NCBI RefSeq assembly: GCF_036077095.1
Contig: NZ_CP107960.1
Span: 8,618,001-8,682,000, forward strand
Reading direction: 5' to 3'
Length of the DNA stretch: 64,000 nucleotides
Origin: Streptomyces sp. NBC_00376
GTDB taxonomy: Bacteria > Actinomycetota > Actinomycetes > Streptomycetales > Streptomycetaceae
The translations under genes and the position numbers were made by a program. Below the pieces are notes generated by a model. It saw only the letters and a program-made list of their open reading frames with translations, was not told the origin of the DNA and did no database searches. Shown one piece after another: positions 34,058-43,517 of the stretch; positions within the stretch are counted from its first letter, which is position 1; each line of letters starts with the position of its first letter.

Positions 34058-34633
34058 GTGGCCAGCAGTTCGTTTGAAGACGGTCGTGATCTCAGTCTGG
34101 TCGCAACCGAGTTCCTGAACGAATCGGTCCGGCGGCGCCAGCGCCGTGCCGCTCGGCTCCTGGCCTTTCCCATTCTGGTCCTGTCCGTGATTGCCCTGCT
34201 CACGGCTGGTCTGTTCCTGCTGATGCAGGCTCTTCCTGCTGCACACGGCGGGTGGTCGCTGGGGAGTTTCCTCGTGGTGTGGGCCATGCTGGCGGCGGGA
34301 GGACTTCTCTCAGCGCGCCGCAGCCACCATGTGGGACGTCTCCCGCAGCAGGAATCTCAAGATCGCATTCTCGCCACCCGCTCGAGCGCTTTCCTGGATG
34401 GGCTGAGGGATCTGTGGCCCTACCGGTCCGGCCCAGGAGCAGCTGCTCCTGGTCATCGAGCACTGGCTGGCCCGGCCGTTGGCAGGCCCTCCCGCGAGCA
34501 GAGCCAACGCAATGTCGAGGAGGCGCTGCGCGGAAAGTACGGTCGGCTCGGCGCACCGCCCGAAGCATTGACCCAGTGGCCGGGCCCTGTTCACGGCCGC
34601 CGGCCCGGAGAAGTCGAAGGGGGCGAGCGGTGA
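34058..34633 (+). CDS. Hypothetical membrane protein
   Basis: A GTG at 34058 starts a 191-residue frame immediately after the IS5 remnant, so the native 5' end may have been lost. It has a basic region (RRRQRRAARLL) and two transmembrane helices (FPILVLSVIALLTAGLFLL and SLGSFLVVWAMLAAGGLL). The C-terminal third is proline/arginine-rich and may be out of frame: an alternative frame near 34430 encodes QEQLLLVIEHWLARPLAG, which looks more natural. Its stop overlaps the start region of the next gene. Confidence 0.5.
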   Translation: MASSSFEDGRDLSLVATEFLNESVRRRQRRAARLLAFPILVLSVIALLTAGLFLLMQALPAAHGGWSLGSFLVVWAMLAAGGLLSARRSHHVGRLPQQESQDRILATRSSAFLDGLRDLWPYRSGPGAAAPGHRALAGPAVGRPSREQSQRNVEEALRGKYGRLGAPPEALTQWPGPVHGRRPGEVEGGER

Positions 34634-34635
34634 CC

Positions 34636-35055
34636 ATGACACCGCCCGAGGGGTCGGACACTGCGGTTGGCGACGAAGGTGCGCAGGCAACCCAGATGCC
34701 GACACCGTACTCGGCTCTTCCAGCCGCTGGTCAGGCGGAGGAGTGGGAGCGTGCAGTCCCAGGTGCTGGCGAACGCATCCTGCGCATCGTGGAGCAGGAC
34801 TTCGAGCGCCAGGCTGAGAAGCACCGGCAGTGGTGTCTCGACCGCGTTCATGAGCGCCGCTTGGACACGGTCAACCTGGTGCTGCGCGCAACCGGCCTGA
34901 TCGTCGGCAGTGGTGGTGTGGCTGGTTACCTCTGGGTCGCCAAATACTTCGTCGACCACGGCGCTGCGGTGCCCGCGGCGGGCATGCTCGGGGGTGGTGT
35001 CGCGGCGCTCGCCGCAGCGTTCGTCGGCAACTCAAAGCGAAACTCTCGTTCTTGA
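34636..35055 (+). CDS. DUF2335-like membrane protein
   Basis: This 139-residue protein has a disordered N-terminus, the helical segment PGAGERILRIVEQDFERQAE and HRQWCLDRVHERRLD (residues about 40-75), and two C-terminal membrane helices (TGLIVGSGGVAGYLWVAKYF and GMLGGGVAALAAAFVG). This is the layout of DUF2335 proteins, often found in mobile and defence-rich regions, with no established function. GTG 34630 is an alternative start and overlaps the preceding stop. Confidence 0.65.
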   Translation: MTPPEGSDTAVGDEGAQATQMPTPYSALPAAGQAEEWERAVPGAGERILRIVEQDFERQAEKHRQWCLDRVHERRLDTVNLVLRATGLIVGSGGVAGYLWVAKYFVDHGAAVPAAGMLGGGVAALAAAFVGNSKRNSRS

Positions 35056-35501
35056 AGCCCCCTGCACCCACCTTGGGAATCAAGTGCTGCCAGGCGTGCA
35101 GATTTTTCCCGCTTGCTACGGAAGCCGTAGGCAGCCCTGGATGTTTCCCGCTTTGCTTGTTCGAACGGCATCCCGGGGAAGTACTCGCTGCGCGGTGAAG
35201 CTGAGGGTGAGACAGCCCAGCAGGCAGTGGGGGCGCGCTTCTCGATGACCCGGTAGTCCGGGTGGGCGGGGGAGAGCCACAACCCCGCGTACCGCAGCCC
35301 ATTGTCCGTGCCGACGTAGTAGAGAGTCAGGAGGCGGTTCTGGGATGCGGCTGTCGATCCGACCTTCACGTAGGCGCCTGGGCCGCTGAAGGCAATCACG
35401 TAGACGTATCCGACTCCCTCCGGAGCTTGCATCGGCACGGCGTACTGCTGGATGAACCTGCGAACCGGGTTCGTCGCGCGACCATGAATCCAAGCGAGCA
35501 C
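34926..35501 (-). CDS. GIY-YIG / T5orf172-like domain protein
   Basis: This 191-residue frame has a GIY-YIG-type core: GVGYVYVIAFSGPGAYVKVG near residue 29 with the Tyr pair, and LWLSPAHPDYRVIEKRA near 75. T5orf172-type domains bind or nick DNA and occur in phages and mobile elements. The last 40-50 residues run antisense through the DUF2335-like gene, so the true 3' end was probably lost. A GTG or ATG near 35495 starts the frame. Confidence 0.5.
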   Translation of the reverse strand: MLAWIHGRATNPVRRFIQQYAVPMQAPEGVGYVYVIAFSGPGAYVKVGSTAASQNRLLTLYYVGTDNGLRYAGLWLSPAHPDYRVIEKRAPTACWAVSPSASPRSEYFPGMPFEQAKRETSRAAYGFRSKREKSARLAALDSQGGCRGLQEREFRFELPTNAAASAATPPPSMPAAGTAAPWSTKYLATQR

Positions 35502-35817
35502 AGCGCGATTGAACTGTGATGCACTGACAACCGCGCCGAAATGACCGACCGTTTCATGATCTCAGAAAGATTACCGGCACCGCTGGCCTGCCCGCCGTGG
35601 CCAGAGCTCGGGGCCGGAACCGACCTCAGCGCGCCCCGACGCCCTCGACAATGTGATAACGCAGCCAGGCCGGGGGGGTGCCTCTATGTCCTTCGTCAAG
35701 GTGTGACCGTGTGCCGCAGTCGGCGACTCTTGAGCACCCCGGCAACCATTCCGGCTCGGCGGGGGTCCTCCATACCAGGCCCCGCTCGGGGCCATCGACG
35801 CAAGGGGGAGGAGCGTC
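35502..35817. other. Intergenic stretch
   Basis: This stretch contains the divergent upstream regions of the T5orf172-like gene and the following small membrane protein. No gene, repeat or RNA was recognised. Confidence 0.5.
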
Positions 35818-36153
35818 ATGGGGGTCCGCAGGGCAGCGAAAGGCGTCGGCGAGTTCCTGGTCGAGACGGTGGGAGAAGCCGTCGCCGAGGTGATCCTCAG
35901 CCTGCTCGCCTGTGCCCTGCTCGGCTGCCTGGCTCTGATCGCCTACCTGAGCTGGTCCCTCAGCCCGCGCTTCACCATCGCGGGGGCTGGGCTGCTCAGT
36001 CTCCTCCTCGCCCACGGCGCCTGGCAGACCTTCCGCACCCCCGCGAAGGGGCGCCGTCGGGGCCTCGCCGCCCTGACCGCTGTCGGGTTCACCGTGACCG
36101 CCATGACGGCCCTCTTCCTGCTGCTCTACTCCACAGGATGCGACTGCCTGTGA
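35818..36153 (+). CDS. Small membrane protein
   Basis: This 111-residue protein has an amphipathic N-terminus (MGVRRAAKGVGEFLVETVGE) and three hydrophobic segments (residues about 25-45, 50-67 and 87-105). It ends in TGCDCL. GGGGGAGGAGCGTC precedes the ATG. No family was recognised and there are no co-directional partners. Confidence 0.65.
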   Translation: MGVRRAAKGVGEFLVETVGEAVAEVILSLLACALLGCLALIAYLSWSLSPRFTIAGAGLLSLLLAHGAWQTFRTPAKGRRRGLAALTAVGFTVTAMTALFLLLYSTGCDCL

Positions 36154-36188
36154 GGCCGTTTGGTTCAGCTACGCAAGTCCGAGGCCGG

Positions 36189-37400
36189 TCATGCGGTAGC
36201 TGTTTCGGGGACTCGTGACTCGTAGAAGGTGCCGTCGCGGAGCATGGCGAACAGAACGCTGATGCGTTGGCGGGCGAGGCGGAGGAGGGCCTGGGTGTGG
36301 GTTTTGCCGCGGGCGCGTTGCTTGTCGTAGTAGGTGCGGGAGGCGGGGTCGGCGTTCATGCAGGCGAAGGCGGAGAGGAACATGGCGCGTTTGAGCTGGC
36401 GGTTGCCGCCTCGGGGCGCGTGTTCGCCGTGGATCGAGGTGCCCGACGACTTCGTGGTCGGGGCGAGTCCGGCGTAGGAGGCCAGGTGGGCGGCGCTCGG
36501 GAAGCTGGTGCCGTCGCCGACGGTGACCAGCAGGACTGCGGCGGTCCTGACACCGACGCCGGGCATCGACGTCAGGACCTTGGAAAGAGGGTGGGCCTCC
36601 AGCAGGCTGTTGATCTGGGCTTCCATCGCCCGGCGCTGGGTGTGGACGGCGGTGAGCTGGCCGGCCAGGGAAGGGATCACGATGTCCAGGGTGCCGGTCC
36701 CGGGGACGACGACGGTCTGCTCGTCCAGGGCGTCGAAGACCTCGTCGATCAGCCGGGTGGCCATGCGCGGGGCCTTCGGGCGGATCAGCTCCACGAGTCT
36801 GCGGCGTCCGGCTTTGCGCAGGGCGGCCGGGGATCCGTAGCGTTCCAGCAGCCAGGTCACGGCCTGGTGGTCGAGGCGGGGGCCGAGGACGCGTTCCAGG
36901 CTGGGGTGGAACTGGGTGAGCAGGCCGCGTATCCGGTTGGAGGTGCGGGTGGCCTCGGCGGCGAGGTCCTGGTCGAAGCCGGTCAGCACGGTCAGCTCTG
37001 CGGTGATCTCGTCGGTGAGTTCCAGCGAGCGCAGGGTGTGCGGCATCGTCCGTGCGGCGTCCGCGATCACGGCCGCGTCCTTCGCGTCGGTCTTGGCCTC
37101 GCCGGGGTAGAGGTCGGCGATCCGGCGCATGGCCAGGCCGGGCAGGTAGGCGACGCGGCAGCCGGCGTCGCGGGCGACGGTCAACGGCAGGGCGCCGATG
37201 GAGGCGGGCTGGTCCACGATGACCAGGACGGTGCCGAACTTCGCGGTCAGCTTCTCGAACACGGCCCGCAGCTTCGGCTCGCTGTTGGGCAGCGGCTTGT
37301 CGAAGACCTTCTTCCCGGCTGGGGTCAGCCCGTGGCCGTGGTGAGCGGACTTTCCGACGTCCAGGCCGAGGAACACACCCACGTCTTCGATCTCGAACAT
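36189..37400 (-). CDS. IS110-family transposase (IS110b)
   Basis: This recombinase of about 403 residues starts at the ATG complementary to 37398-37400, with AAAGGGC upstream. The RuvC-like acidic residues appear in FLGLDVGKSAHH (Asp), VLVIVDQPAS (Asp in place of the usual Glu) and EAKTDAKDAAVIADA (two Asp). The C-terminal domain has LTSMPGVGVRTAAVLL and HLASYAGLAPTTKSSG. It is a different subgroup from IS110a. The ends of the element were not located. The non-coding DNA beyond 37401 is where a bridge RNA would lie. Confidence 0.9.
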   Translation of the reverse strand: MFEIEDVGVFLGLDVGKSAHHGHGLTPAGKKVFDKPLPNSEPKLRAVFEKLTAKFGTVLVIVDQPASIGALPLTVARDAGCRVAYLPGLAMRRIADLYPGEAKTDAKDAAVIADAARTMPHTLRSLELTDEITAELTVLTGFDQDLAAEATRTSNRIRGLLTQFHPSLERVLGPRLDHQAVTWLLERYGSPAALRKAGRRRLVELIRPKAPRMATRLIDEVFDALDEQTVVVPGTGTLDIVIPSLAGQLTAVHTQRRAMEAQINSLLEAHPLSKVLTSMPGVGVRTAAVLLVTVGDGTSFPSAAHLASYAGLAPTTKSSGTSIHGEHAPRGGNRQLKRAMFLSAFACMNADPASRTYYDKQRARGKTHTQALLRLARQRISVLFAMLRDGTFYESRVPETATA

Positions 37401-37908
37401 CGTGCCCTTTCGGGGGTGTTGGCGGTGCCGGCCTCGGCTCGGGTGTCGTGCTCGCGCATCCACGTTATGCAGACCTGCCGCCCGCGAACCGTCCGGCGTT
37501 GCGCCGGACCGGGCGGTGGCCGGACCTCTGATCAGCGTCTCCGACGAACACCCCCGGACTCGGTGACACCACCCCCCAGGTCATCCCGTCGACAGGGGGA
37601 CACAGTCATGCCGGGCCCGGAGGCCAGCGGCCCTCTTGCAGGACCGCGAAAAAGATAACGGGGGCAAGCTCCACCGTCTGGTCCTGAAGGTGATCGAGGA
37701 CCGGCTCGAAATTCTCGCAAAATGGACTGCCTCGCGCGGGGCTGAGGTCGGGAGTGGCTGGGTATTGCTGTTCCGGTGTCCGGTCACCGGGGTCTTGTTG
37801 AGTCCCTGGTCTCTGAGTCCCTGGTTCGGACCTGACAAAAGCGCAGTTCAGGGGCGCCTGCTCTGCCTGGCCAGGGGACTGGAGGGACTGAACATCCCTG
37901 TTCCATTC
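37401..37908. other. Non-coding stretch next to IS110b
   Basis: No credible gene was found. It is upstream of the IS110b recombinase and could encode its bridge RNA, but no boundary or fold could be fixed by eye. Confidence 0.4.
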
Positions 37909-38166
37909 ATTGAGCGTTTTCAGCGTTGCCTCTCCAGGGTGAGGACGGCCTTGGCGATTGACGTCATGCGGTTCGGGCTGCATCGCGATCTTCGGAAGAT
38001 CCGCCAGGACTTGAGTCGCGCCATGCCGCGTTCGACGGGTGCCCGGGATGTGGCCAGTGCCCGGTTGACGGTCCGTTCTGTCGGGGTCAGCTGCCCGCGG
38101 GGCGGGCGTCTGCGTCCGGTGGTGACCCAGGGGCCGGCACCTGTGTAGGCGCGGTCGGCCAGGATA
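37909..38166 (-). pseudogene. IS5d remnant (right end, inverted)
   Basis: This 258-bp stretch is the reverse complement of about 40060-40318, the 3' third of the complete IS5d element, including its ATTGAGCGTTTTCAGCG end. It lies in opposite orientation to IS5d, so the two bracket 38167-39439. Confidence 0.85.
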
Positions 38167-38218
38167 AGGAGAACGAGATCACGCGACGCCGTAAATTCGC
38201 AGGGGGTAACATGCCATT

Positions 38219-39375
38219 ATGTGCAGTCACCGGAAAGCAATTCAAAGTCCGATCGTCGCGAAGCACATGAAAAGATTCTTCAAGGGGGTGACGGCACACG
38301 AGAGGAAAGATCCCAGCCTGATGGCGGAGGCATATGCGCGGCACTTGTTCCATGAGCGGCGCCGGGAGCTGGTCGACGATAAGAAACTATCTCACTCCCC
38401 GTTTTATGTTGGTCTGGGGGTGAGCGAAGGCGGATTTGAACGCCTCACCAAACGAAGCCTGCTCGTATCCGACACCCTATTGTTAGCACATCATGGACCA
38501 GGGAGTGCGCGCGAGCTCGTTCAACTTCCCCCGAGCAGGAGCACGGACCTCCTCGAGCGCATTTTCCTCCCTTCTAGGCGTAGCACTTCCTTTGACCCTC
38601 AGAGTGGAATTACTGTAACCGAATGGCCGGAACGTCTCTCTCTGGTGTGCGACAACATTTTTTACCTTGGGGCAGTGGATCGCCGATTCTGAGCCCCTGC
38701 TCAGGTCTGGACTTGTTTGGTATCTGCCCAAATACTCGATCCAAAGCGTGCGGTAGCGTTATTTCCGCCAGTCCAGAAGGTGTAAGTCGCACCGACAGTC
38801 AAGCCAGCCTAGTTCGGACGGCACTTGACTTCTTAGTACGGGACGGAAGAGCCATCGAGGAGGTGGAAGGTTCTGGCAGTGGACCGGTACAGAGCCGCGT
38901 GGTGCGCCCTATTCTCCAGATGGACCTTCCATTCATCGATGGCGTACCGATGGCTACCGCTAGTCGCATCACGGTCGAGGAATTCGGCTCCTACCGTGCG
39001 GCCAAATGATTCTTGCAGCAAAGCCTCACAGATCTCGATGGAGTCGTTCAAAGTGACCACATGGAGCACGAACTGCGCAAGATCGGAAATCAGCTGGAAG
39101 ATGAGATCAGGCGCGTTCAGTCGCAAATGAATATTGCCCGCAGAAAGCGCGCAGTATCGGTCACTGGTGCAGTCATTGGAACTGTAGGAGCCGTGCTTGT
39201 CGCAGTCTATGGGCCAACCATGACGGCGGCGCTTCCTCTCATCGGCGCGGCCGGGGCCGGTGGGGTTTGGGAAATCATCCGGAATACCGCAGAAAACAGT
39301 CCGAGGACGCTACGCGACGACCAGTGGTATTACATGTGGCTCATGGCGAAGAACAGTAACTCGTACACTATCTGA
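38219..39375 (+). pseudogene. Decayed low-GC gene of unknown function
   Basis: Three adjacent reading segments appear to be one broken gene. The first runs from ATG 38219 (MCSHRKAIQSPIVAKHMKRF) to about 38660. A T6 run at 38658-38663 marks a likely frameshift, since the alternative frame continues TLGQWIADSEPLLRSGLVWY. From about 38760 a third frame gives VRTALDFLVRDGRAIEEVEG and ASRITVEEFGSYRAAK, then an in-frame TGA at 39007-39009. It continues with a coiled coil (HELRKIGNQLEDEIRRVQSQ) and a membrane segment. Base composition is much lower in GC than the surroundings, implying transfer. No family was recognised. Confidence 0.55.
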
Positions 39376-39439
39376 GAGGAAAGTGCCCCATCCGGGCTTG
39401 CGACATCCGAGAGCCCTCGACCACGAACTACCCTAATAG

Positions 39440-40318
39440 AATGAGCGTTTTGAGAGCGGCCACCGATCGGGTGACGGCGGGAAGGCCGCAACGCACGATG
39501 CGCCCATGCCGTTGAGGGAGGTGTTCGACGTCTCAACTCATCAGCGCAGGTGCCTCGTTGGTTCCATATCCTGCCGCACTCGACCTGTCTCACGCACTGG
39601 TCGAGTGGGTGACCATGCTCATCGTCACCCGCGAGGGTGATCGCCGCTGTAAGCTCCCGCCGCACCAACGCGCGCTCGTCGCTCTGGTGTACCTACGCAA
39701 GCACGACACCCTGACCCAGATAGCCGCCGGCTTCGGCATCTCAGTCGGCACCGCCCACGCCTACGCCACCGCCGTCATCGACCTCCTGGCCGACCGGTCA
39801 CCGGGCCTGCTGAAGGTCCTGCGTGACACCGACCCGCAGTACATCCTGCTCGACGGGACGCTCGCCGAGTGCGACCGAGTGGGCGACGGGAAAGCCGACT
39901 ACTCCCACAAGCACCGCCGCCACGGCGTGAACGTGCAGGTCGTAACCGACCCTGTCGGCCAAGTGCTGTGGATCTCACCGGCCCTGCCGGGCCGGTGCCA
40001 CGACCTGACCGCCGCCCGCACCCACCGCATCATCCGGATCTGCGAACGCCAGGGAATCCCTATCCTGGCCGACCGCGCCTACACAGGTGCCGGCCCCTGG
40101 GTCACCACCGGACGCAGACGCCCGCCCCGCGGGCAGCTGACCCCGACAGAACGGACCGTCAACCGGGCACTGGCCACATCCCGGGCACCCGTCGAACGCG
40201 GCATGGCGCGACTCAAGTCCTGGCGGATCTTCCGAAGATCGCGATGCAGCCCGAACCGCATGACGTCAATCGCCAAGGTCGTCCTCACCCTGGAGAGGCA
40301 ACGCTGAAAACACTCATT
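39440..40318 (+). mobile_element. IS5-family element IS5d
   Basis: The ends pair as AATGAGCGTTTTGAG and AATGAGTGTTTTCAGCG. The element is about 0.88 kb and complete. The exact target duplication was not resolved. Confidence 0.78.
39558..40307 (+). CDS. IS5-family transposase (HTH_Tnp_4 / DDE_4 type)
   Basis: This 249-residue transposase has an N-terminal HTH ([21 protein letters not shown]) and a DDE core with [10 protein letters not shown] (Asp), [10 protein letters not shown] (Asp) and [14 protein letters not shown] (Glu). All three acidic residues are present. The start is an internal choice: the frame opens at a GTG. It is a single-frame member of the IS5 superfamily. Confidence 0.9.
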   Translation: MVPYPAALDLSHALVEWVTMLIVTREGDRRCKLPPHQRALVALVYLRKHDTLTQIAAGFGISVGTAHAYATAVIDLLADRSPGLLKVLRDTDPQYILLDGTLAECDRVGDGKADYSHKHRRHGVNVQVVTDPVGQVLWISPALPGRCHDLTAARTHRIIRICERQGIPILADRAYTGAGPWVTTGRRRPPRGQLTPTERTVNRALATSRAPVERGMARLKSWRIFRRSRCSPNRMTSIAKVVLTLERQR

Positions 40319-40383
40319 ACGCGTGTGTGTACGCGTACACGCGAGTACAAACGTCTTCTATCCTGAGCGGCTCATAACAGAGA

Positions 40384-40447
40384 CTTTCAGTCCCTTTCTG
40401 GGTGCTAGCAGTGCTGTGACCTGCCCTTATGCCGTAGGGACTGAAAG
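40384..40447. promoter_or_regulatory. 12-bp inverted repeat upstream of the primase remnant
   Basis: CTTTCAGTCCCT (40384-40395) and its exact complement (40436-40447) are separated by 40 bp. A 14-bp perfect palindrome GTGTACGCGTACAC lies just upstream (40327-40340). Together they may be iteron-like or operator sites of the lost replicon to which the primase fragment belonged. The role is inferred from position only. Confidence 0.45.
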
Positions 40448-40488
40448 AGACTGAACAGGCTGTTGGCCCCTCGGCAAGGACGATCAGC

Positions 40489-40650
40489 GTGCCGCGTCAA
40501 CGTGAGACCAGCGGTCCCCGCTCCGCAGGAACCGTCAGTCCCTACGACGTTGCCCGCTGGTGCGCAGGGAGCGGCTGGCCCGTCCACCCGCTGGCCCCGG
40601 GCCGTAAGAACGACGGCGCAGTCGACAAGGAGGACAGCCGGATACGGTGA
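40489..40650 (+). pseudogene. N-terminal remnant of a plasmid-type primase/polymerase
   Basis: A GTG frame of 53 residues reads VSPYDVARWCAGSGWPVHPL followed by APGRKN. This is the start of bifunctional primase/polymerase (Prim-Pol) proteins found on actinobacterial plasmids and integrative elements. It stops at 40650, far short of the usual length, so it is a truncated relic. Confidence 0.6.
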
Positions 40651-40692
40651 GAATTGCGAAGGCAGCGTCCGCGAGTTCGGAGAGGGAGTGAC

Positions 40693-41272
40693 TTGCCGGA
40701 GTGGACTATCGACTTCGGGAAGTTCAGCGCGCGGGGCATCAAGGGCAGTGACGCCGTCGCACGCAAACTCGACGAGCTGGCGCGGACGGCGTTGTCACCC
40801 TGGTGACCGTGAAGCGTGACTTGATGGCGTGCCTGCACTCCCTGACGAGGACGGAGCACAGCCGTAGGGCGGCCAGGGACGCCGGGCTGACGGTGTGACC
40901 GACCGCACGCTGAAGGCGTGGCTGGACGAACGACGCCGGCCGTCGAACGCCGACCTGGAGCACATCGACGCCGCCTACCGGACGGTGCGCCGCCGCAATG
41001 TGGCCCGGCATCTCCTGGCCCGTCTCAACCGTGAAGGACGCGGGACCAGGGTGGAGATCCACCCGCTGAACCAGGCGCAGGCGGCGACGCCTCTGCAAAG
41101 GGTGGTGGAGTACCGGACGATGAACGTCCGCCGCTGGGACCGGATCGTCGAGGCCTGGGTTGCGGGCGATCTCCAGGGCCTTGACGACGAGTGGGCCACC
41201 GACGTTCCGCCCGACCTCGGTTCCCAGTGGGGCCAGTACGACTGCGTCACCAACATCGGCTTCGCCGCGTAG
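40693..41272 (+). pseudogene. Frameshifted small DNA-binding-like protein of a mobile element
   Basis: Three frames join into one plausible protein. It starts at a TTG (PEWTIDFGKFSARGIKGSDA), continues with KRDLMACLHSLTRTEHSRRA and an HTH-like AARDAGLTV, and then from about 40895 reads TDRTLKAWLDERRRPSNADL, ending SQWGQYDCVTNIGFAA. A GT duplication in GTGTG near 40893 explains the second shift. The family was not identified. The location next to a primase relic suggests plasmid origin. Confidence 0.5.
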
Positions 41273-41281
41273 TGGAACCAG

Positions 41282-41307
41282 GCCGCCCCGGTGTCTCCAG
41301 GGGCGGC
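41282..41307 (+). terminator. Hairpin terminator
   Basis: GCCGCCCC and GGGGCGGC form a perfect 8-bp stem around a 10-nt loop, 10 bp after the stop of the preceding frame. Confidence 0.65.
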
Positions 41308-42016
41308 GGGTGTCGGCTGGCGGTTGGCCGGTGGTCACGTCTGGAAGGTGGGTTGGCCCTGCGGAACGTGCGAAGTGGCCGCAGGGCCGTCCCGGGAGCA
41401 CCGTCCTGTCAGGGCACTCATGCCCGACCGTACGAGCAGCAGCGGTTCACCGCCCGGCGAGCTGATGCATACTTGCTCACCCCGGCCGTGGGCGCTGTCA
41501 CGATGAGCCCGCATTGCTGCCGAACCCCTGTGCAACCTGTTGCCGCGCCCGATCATGCGCTCCGGCTGGTGGGGCCGAGGCGGTGACAGGCCGTCTACCC
41601 TCATGTGGAGCCGCTCCCGCCCGGTGGTGACCTCACCTCGAAGCCGATGCCACCACCGGGCTCGTCCCTGGCCGGCCGCGACGAGTCGCTGGCCCACGAG
41701 AAGTGCGGAATGTATCGATCCCGCAGGTGCTCTGTCTCTCTGGTCAGCGGCTTCTTCGGTCCTCCCGTCCGGTGCCCACGCGTTGCCGTCCAGCCACCGC
41801 GCCCACTTCCTTGGTTCTCGCGTCGGCCTCGGTTCGGGAGGCGGCGATATACCTGCGGCTTCCCACCTTGCCCTACTGGCTACGCGGTGGCCATCGCTGA
41901 TGGTGAGTGGTCATGGAGCCTGGAAGCCTACAAACGACAGGGGAATTAGGCGACGTTCGCCAACAGAGCGGCATGCACGACGACCTGGTGAGGTACTTGA
42001 AGAAGAGGCGCAAGCT
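41308..42016. other. Stretch without a recognisable gene
   Basis: Several open frames exist on both strands, but none shows a known motif or convincing start. It is probably eroded DNA. Confidence 0.5.
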
Positions 42017-42140
42017 GTGACCACGACCCCGCACCCCGCCGTGAAACTGGCTGACCTGCTCATCGATCTCAAGCGGTACGAGGAGGCCAGGGAACTGCTG
42101 GCCCGGCGGATCGCGGTAGACCCCGAGTCCAGTGATGGCG
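42017..42140 (+). pseudogene. TPR-protein N-terminal fragment
   Basis: A GTG frame encodes KLADLLIDLKRYEEARELLA and RIAVDPESSDGG, the first tetratricopeptide-like helix pair of a longer protein. It then runs into an IS5 remnant and is lost. Confidence 0.45.
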
Positions 42141-42410
42141 GCGTGCCCGGGTGCGCCGCCAAACCGATCACCGACTTCGACACCGTGGTCTCCCGGGAGG
42201 CCGTCATGCCCGAGTCGGTGTCGATGAGGACCTGGTGGTTGGTGGAGTACCGATTCTGCGACTGCTCGGCGATGGCGATGGCGTGGTCGCGGGTCGGGAC
42301 AAGGGCGCCGTCCACGATCAGTACGGCGTCCTTGGCGAGCCTCTTGCGCGGCTGGAAGGCGAGTATCGGCCCGAGGTTGATGGCAGGCTTCCCCGTGACC
42401 GGCTCACCCA
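42135..42410 (-). pseudogene. IS5-type transposase internal fragment
   Basis: The minus strand encodes KRLAKDAVLIVDGALVPTRD and STNHQVLIDTDSGM, the part of a DDE_Tnp_4 transposase around the first catalytic Asp. Both ends are missing. Confidence 0.65.
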
Positions 42411-42497
42411 TCCATCCGCATTTGGATCGCGCGCCCCGGAACACCGCTCGACGACCTGTTCCTGCCGGTGCGCTCCACTTCTGAGGAGGACTCCCAC

Positions 42498-43517
42498 ATG
42501 TCATCTCCCACTTCCACGAAACGAACTGTCGCGGCGGTGCACGCCGCTCCGGTGTTCATGGACACCGAGGCGACCGTCGGCAAGGTCATCCGCTTCATCG
42601 AACAGGCTGGCCGGGAAGGCATCGACCTGCTGGTGTTTCCCGAGACCTTCGTGCCCGGTTACCCGTACTGGATCGAGGCCTACGCCCCGCTGGACCAGCA
42701 GGGCGCCAACATCGCGTACGCCGAGGCGTCCGTCGAGGTGCCCGGTCCGCAGATCGCCCGGGTCCAAGCCGCTTGTGACCGCGCCGGGGTCGGCGTCGTT
42801 CTCGGTGTCAGCGAGAGGCTCACGGGGACCCGCACGTGTTTCAACAGCCAGGTCTTCATCGAACCCGACGGCACCCTTCTCGGAGTTCACCGCAAGCTCC
42901 AGCCCACCTACGCCGAAAGGATCGTGTGGGCTCAGGGCGGCGGCGCCACCCTCAGCGTCTTCGATAGCGCTCTGGGCCGGATCGGCGGTCTGGCCTGCTG
43001 GGAACACACCATGAACCTGGCCCGGCAGTCCCTGATCACCCAGGGCCAGCAGATCCACGCAGCTGCATGGCCCGGTCTGTCCACCATGACCGGCTTCGAG
43101 ACTGTCGCCGACGTCCAGATCGACGCCATGATGAAGACCCACGCGCTCACGGCGCAGGCGTTCGTCATCTCCGCCGGAAACCCGGTGGACGAGACGTGCC
43201 TGCAGTGGATGGAGTCCACTGTCGGACCGCAGAAGCACATCACTGCGGGTGGTGGCTGGTCGGCCGTGATCCACCCCTTCAATCAGTACCTCGCCGGCCC
43301 GCACACCGGCCTCGAAGAGCAGCTCGTCACCGCCGAGATCGACCTCGCCGACATCAACGCGGTCAAGGTCTGGGTCGACTCCCGGGGCCACTACGCGCGA
43401 CCGGAGATCCTCGGCCTACGGGTCGACCGACGCCCTCTCTGGCATGACGAAGGACACCGCGAATGGCCTGCCGCCCCGAGCGACGGCGCCGCCGCCCCGG
43501 CAGCCGAAACGGCCTGA
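42498..43517 (+). CDS. Nitrilase-family carbon-nitrogen hydrolase
   Basis: This 339-residue enzyme of the nitrilase branch hydrolyses nitriles to acids (or cyanide-type substrates). The catalytic triad is visible as Glu49 (VFPETFVPG), Lys133 (VHRKLQPTYAE) and Cys167 (GLACWEHTMNL). The His after CWE is characteristic of aliphatic and aryl nitrilases. GAGGAGGA lies 8 nt upstream of the ATG at 42498, favouring it over an upstream in-frame ATG. Nitrilases usually form spiral oligomers. It stands alone, so the physiological substrate is unknown. Confidence 0.92.
   Translation: MSSPTSTKRTVAAVHAAPVFMDTEATVGKVIRFIEQAGREGIDLLVFPETFVPGYPYWIEAYAPLDQQGANIAYAEASVEVPGPQIARVQAACDRAGVGVVLGVSERLTGTRTCFNSQVFIEPDGTLLGVHRKLQPTYAERIVWAQGGGATLSVFDSALGRIGGLACWEHTMNLARQSLITQGQQIHAAAWPGLSTMTGFETVADVQIDAMMKTHALTAQAFVISAGNPVDETCLQWMESTVGPQKHITAGGGWSAVIHPFNQYLAGPHTGLEEQLVTAEIDLADINAVKVWVDSRGHYARPEILGLRVDRRPLWHDEGHREWPAAPSDGAAAPAAETA

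Noticed and set aside
37606..37983. Minus-strand 125-residue frame near IS110b
   Set aside because: Part is antisense IS5d remnant and the rest is unstructured; no ribosome site.
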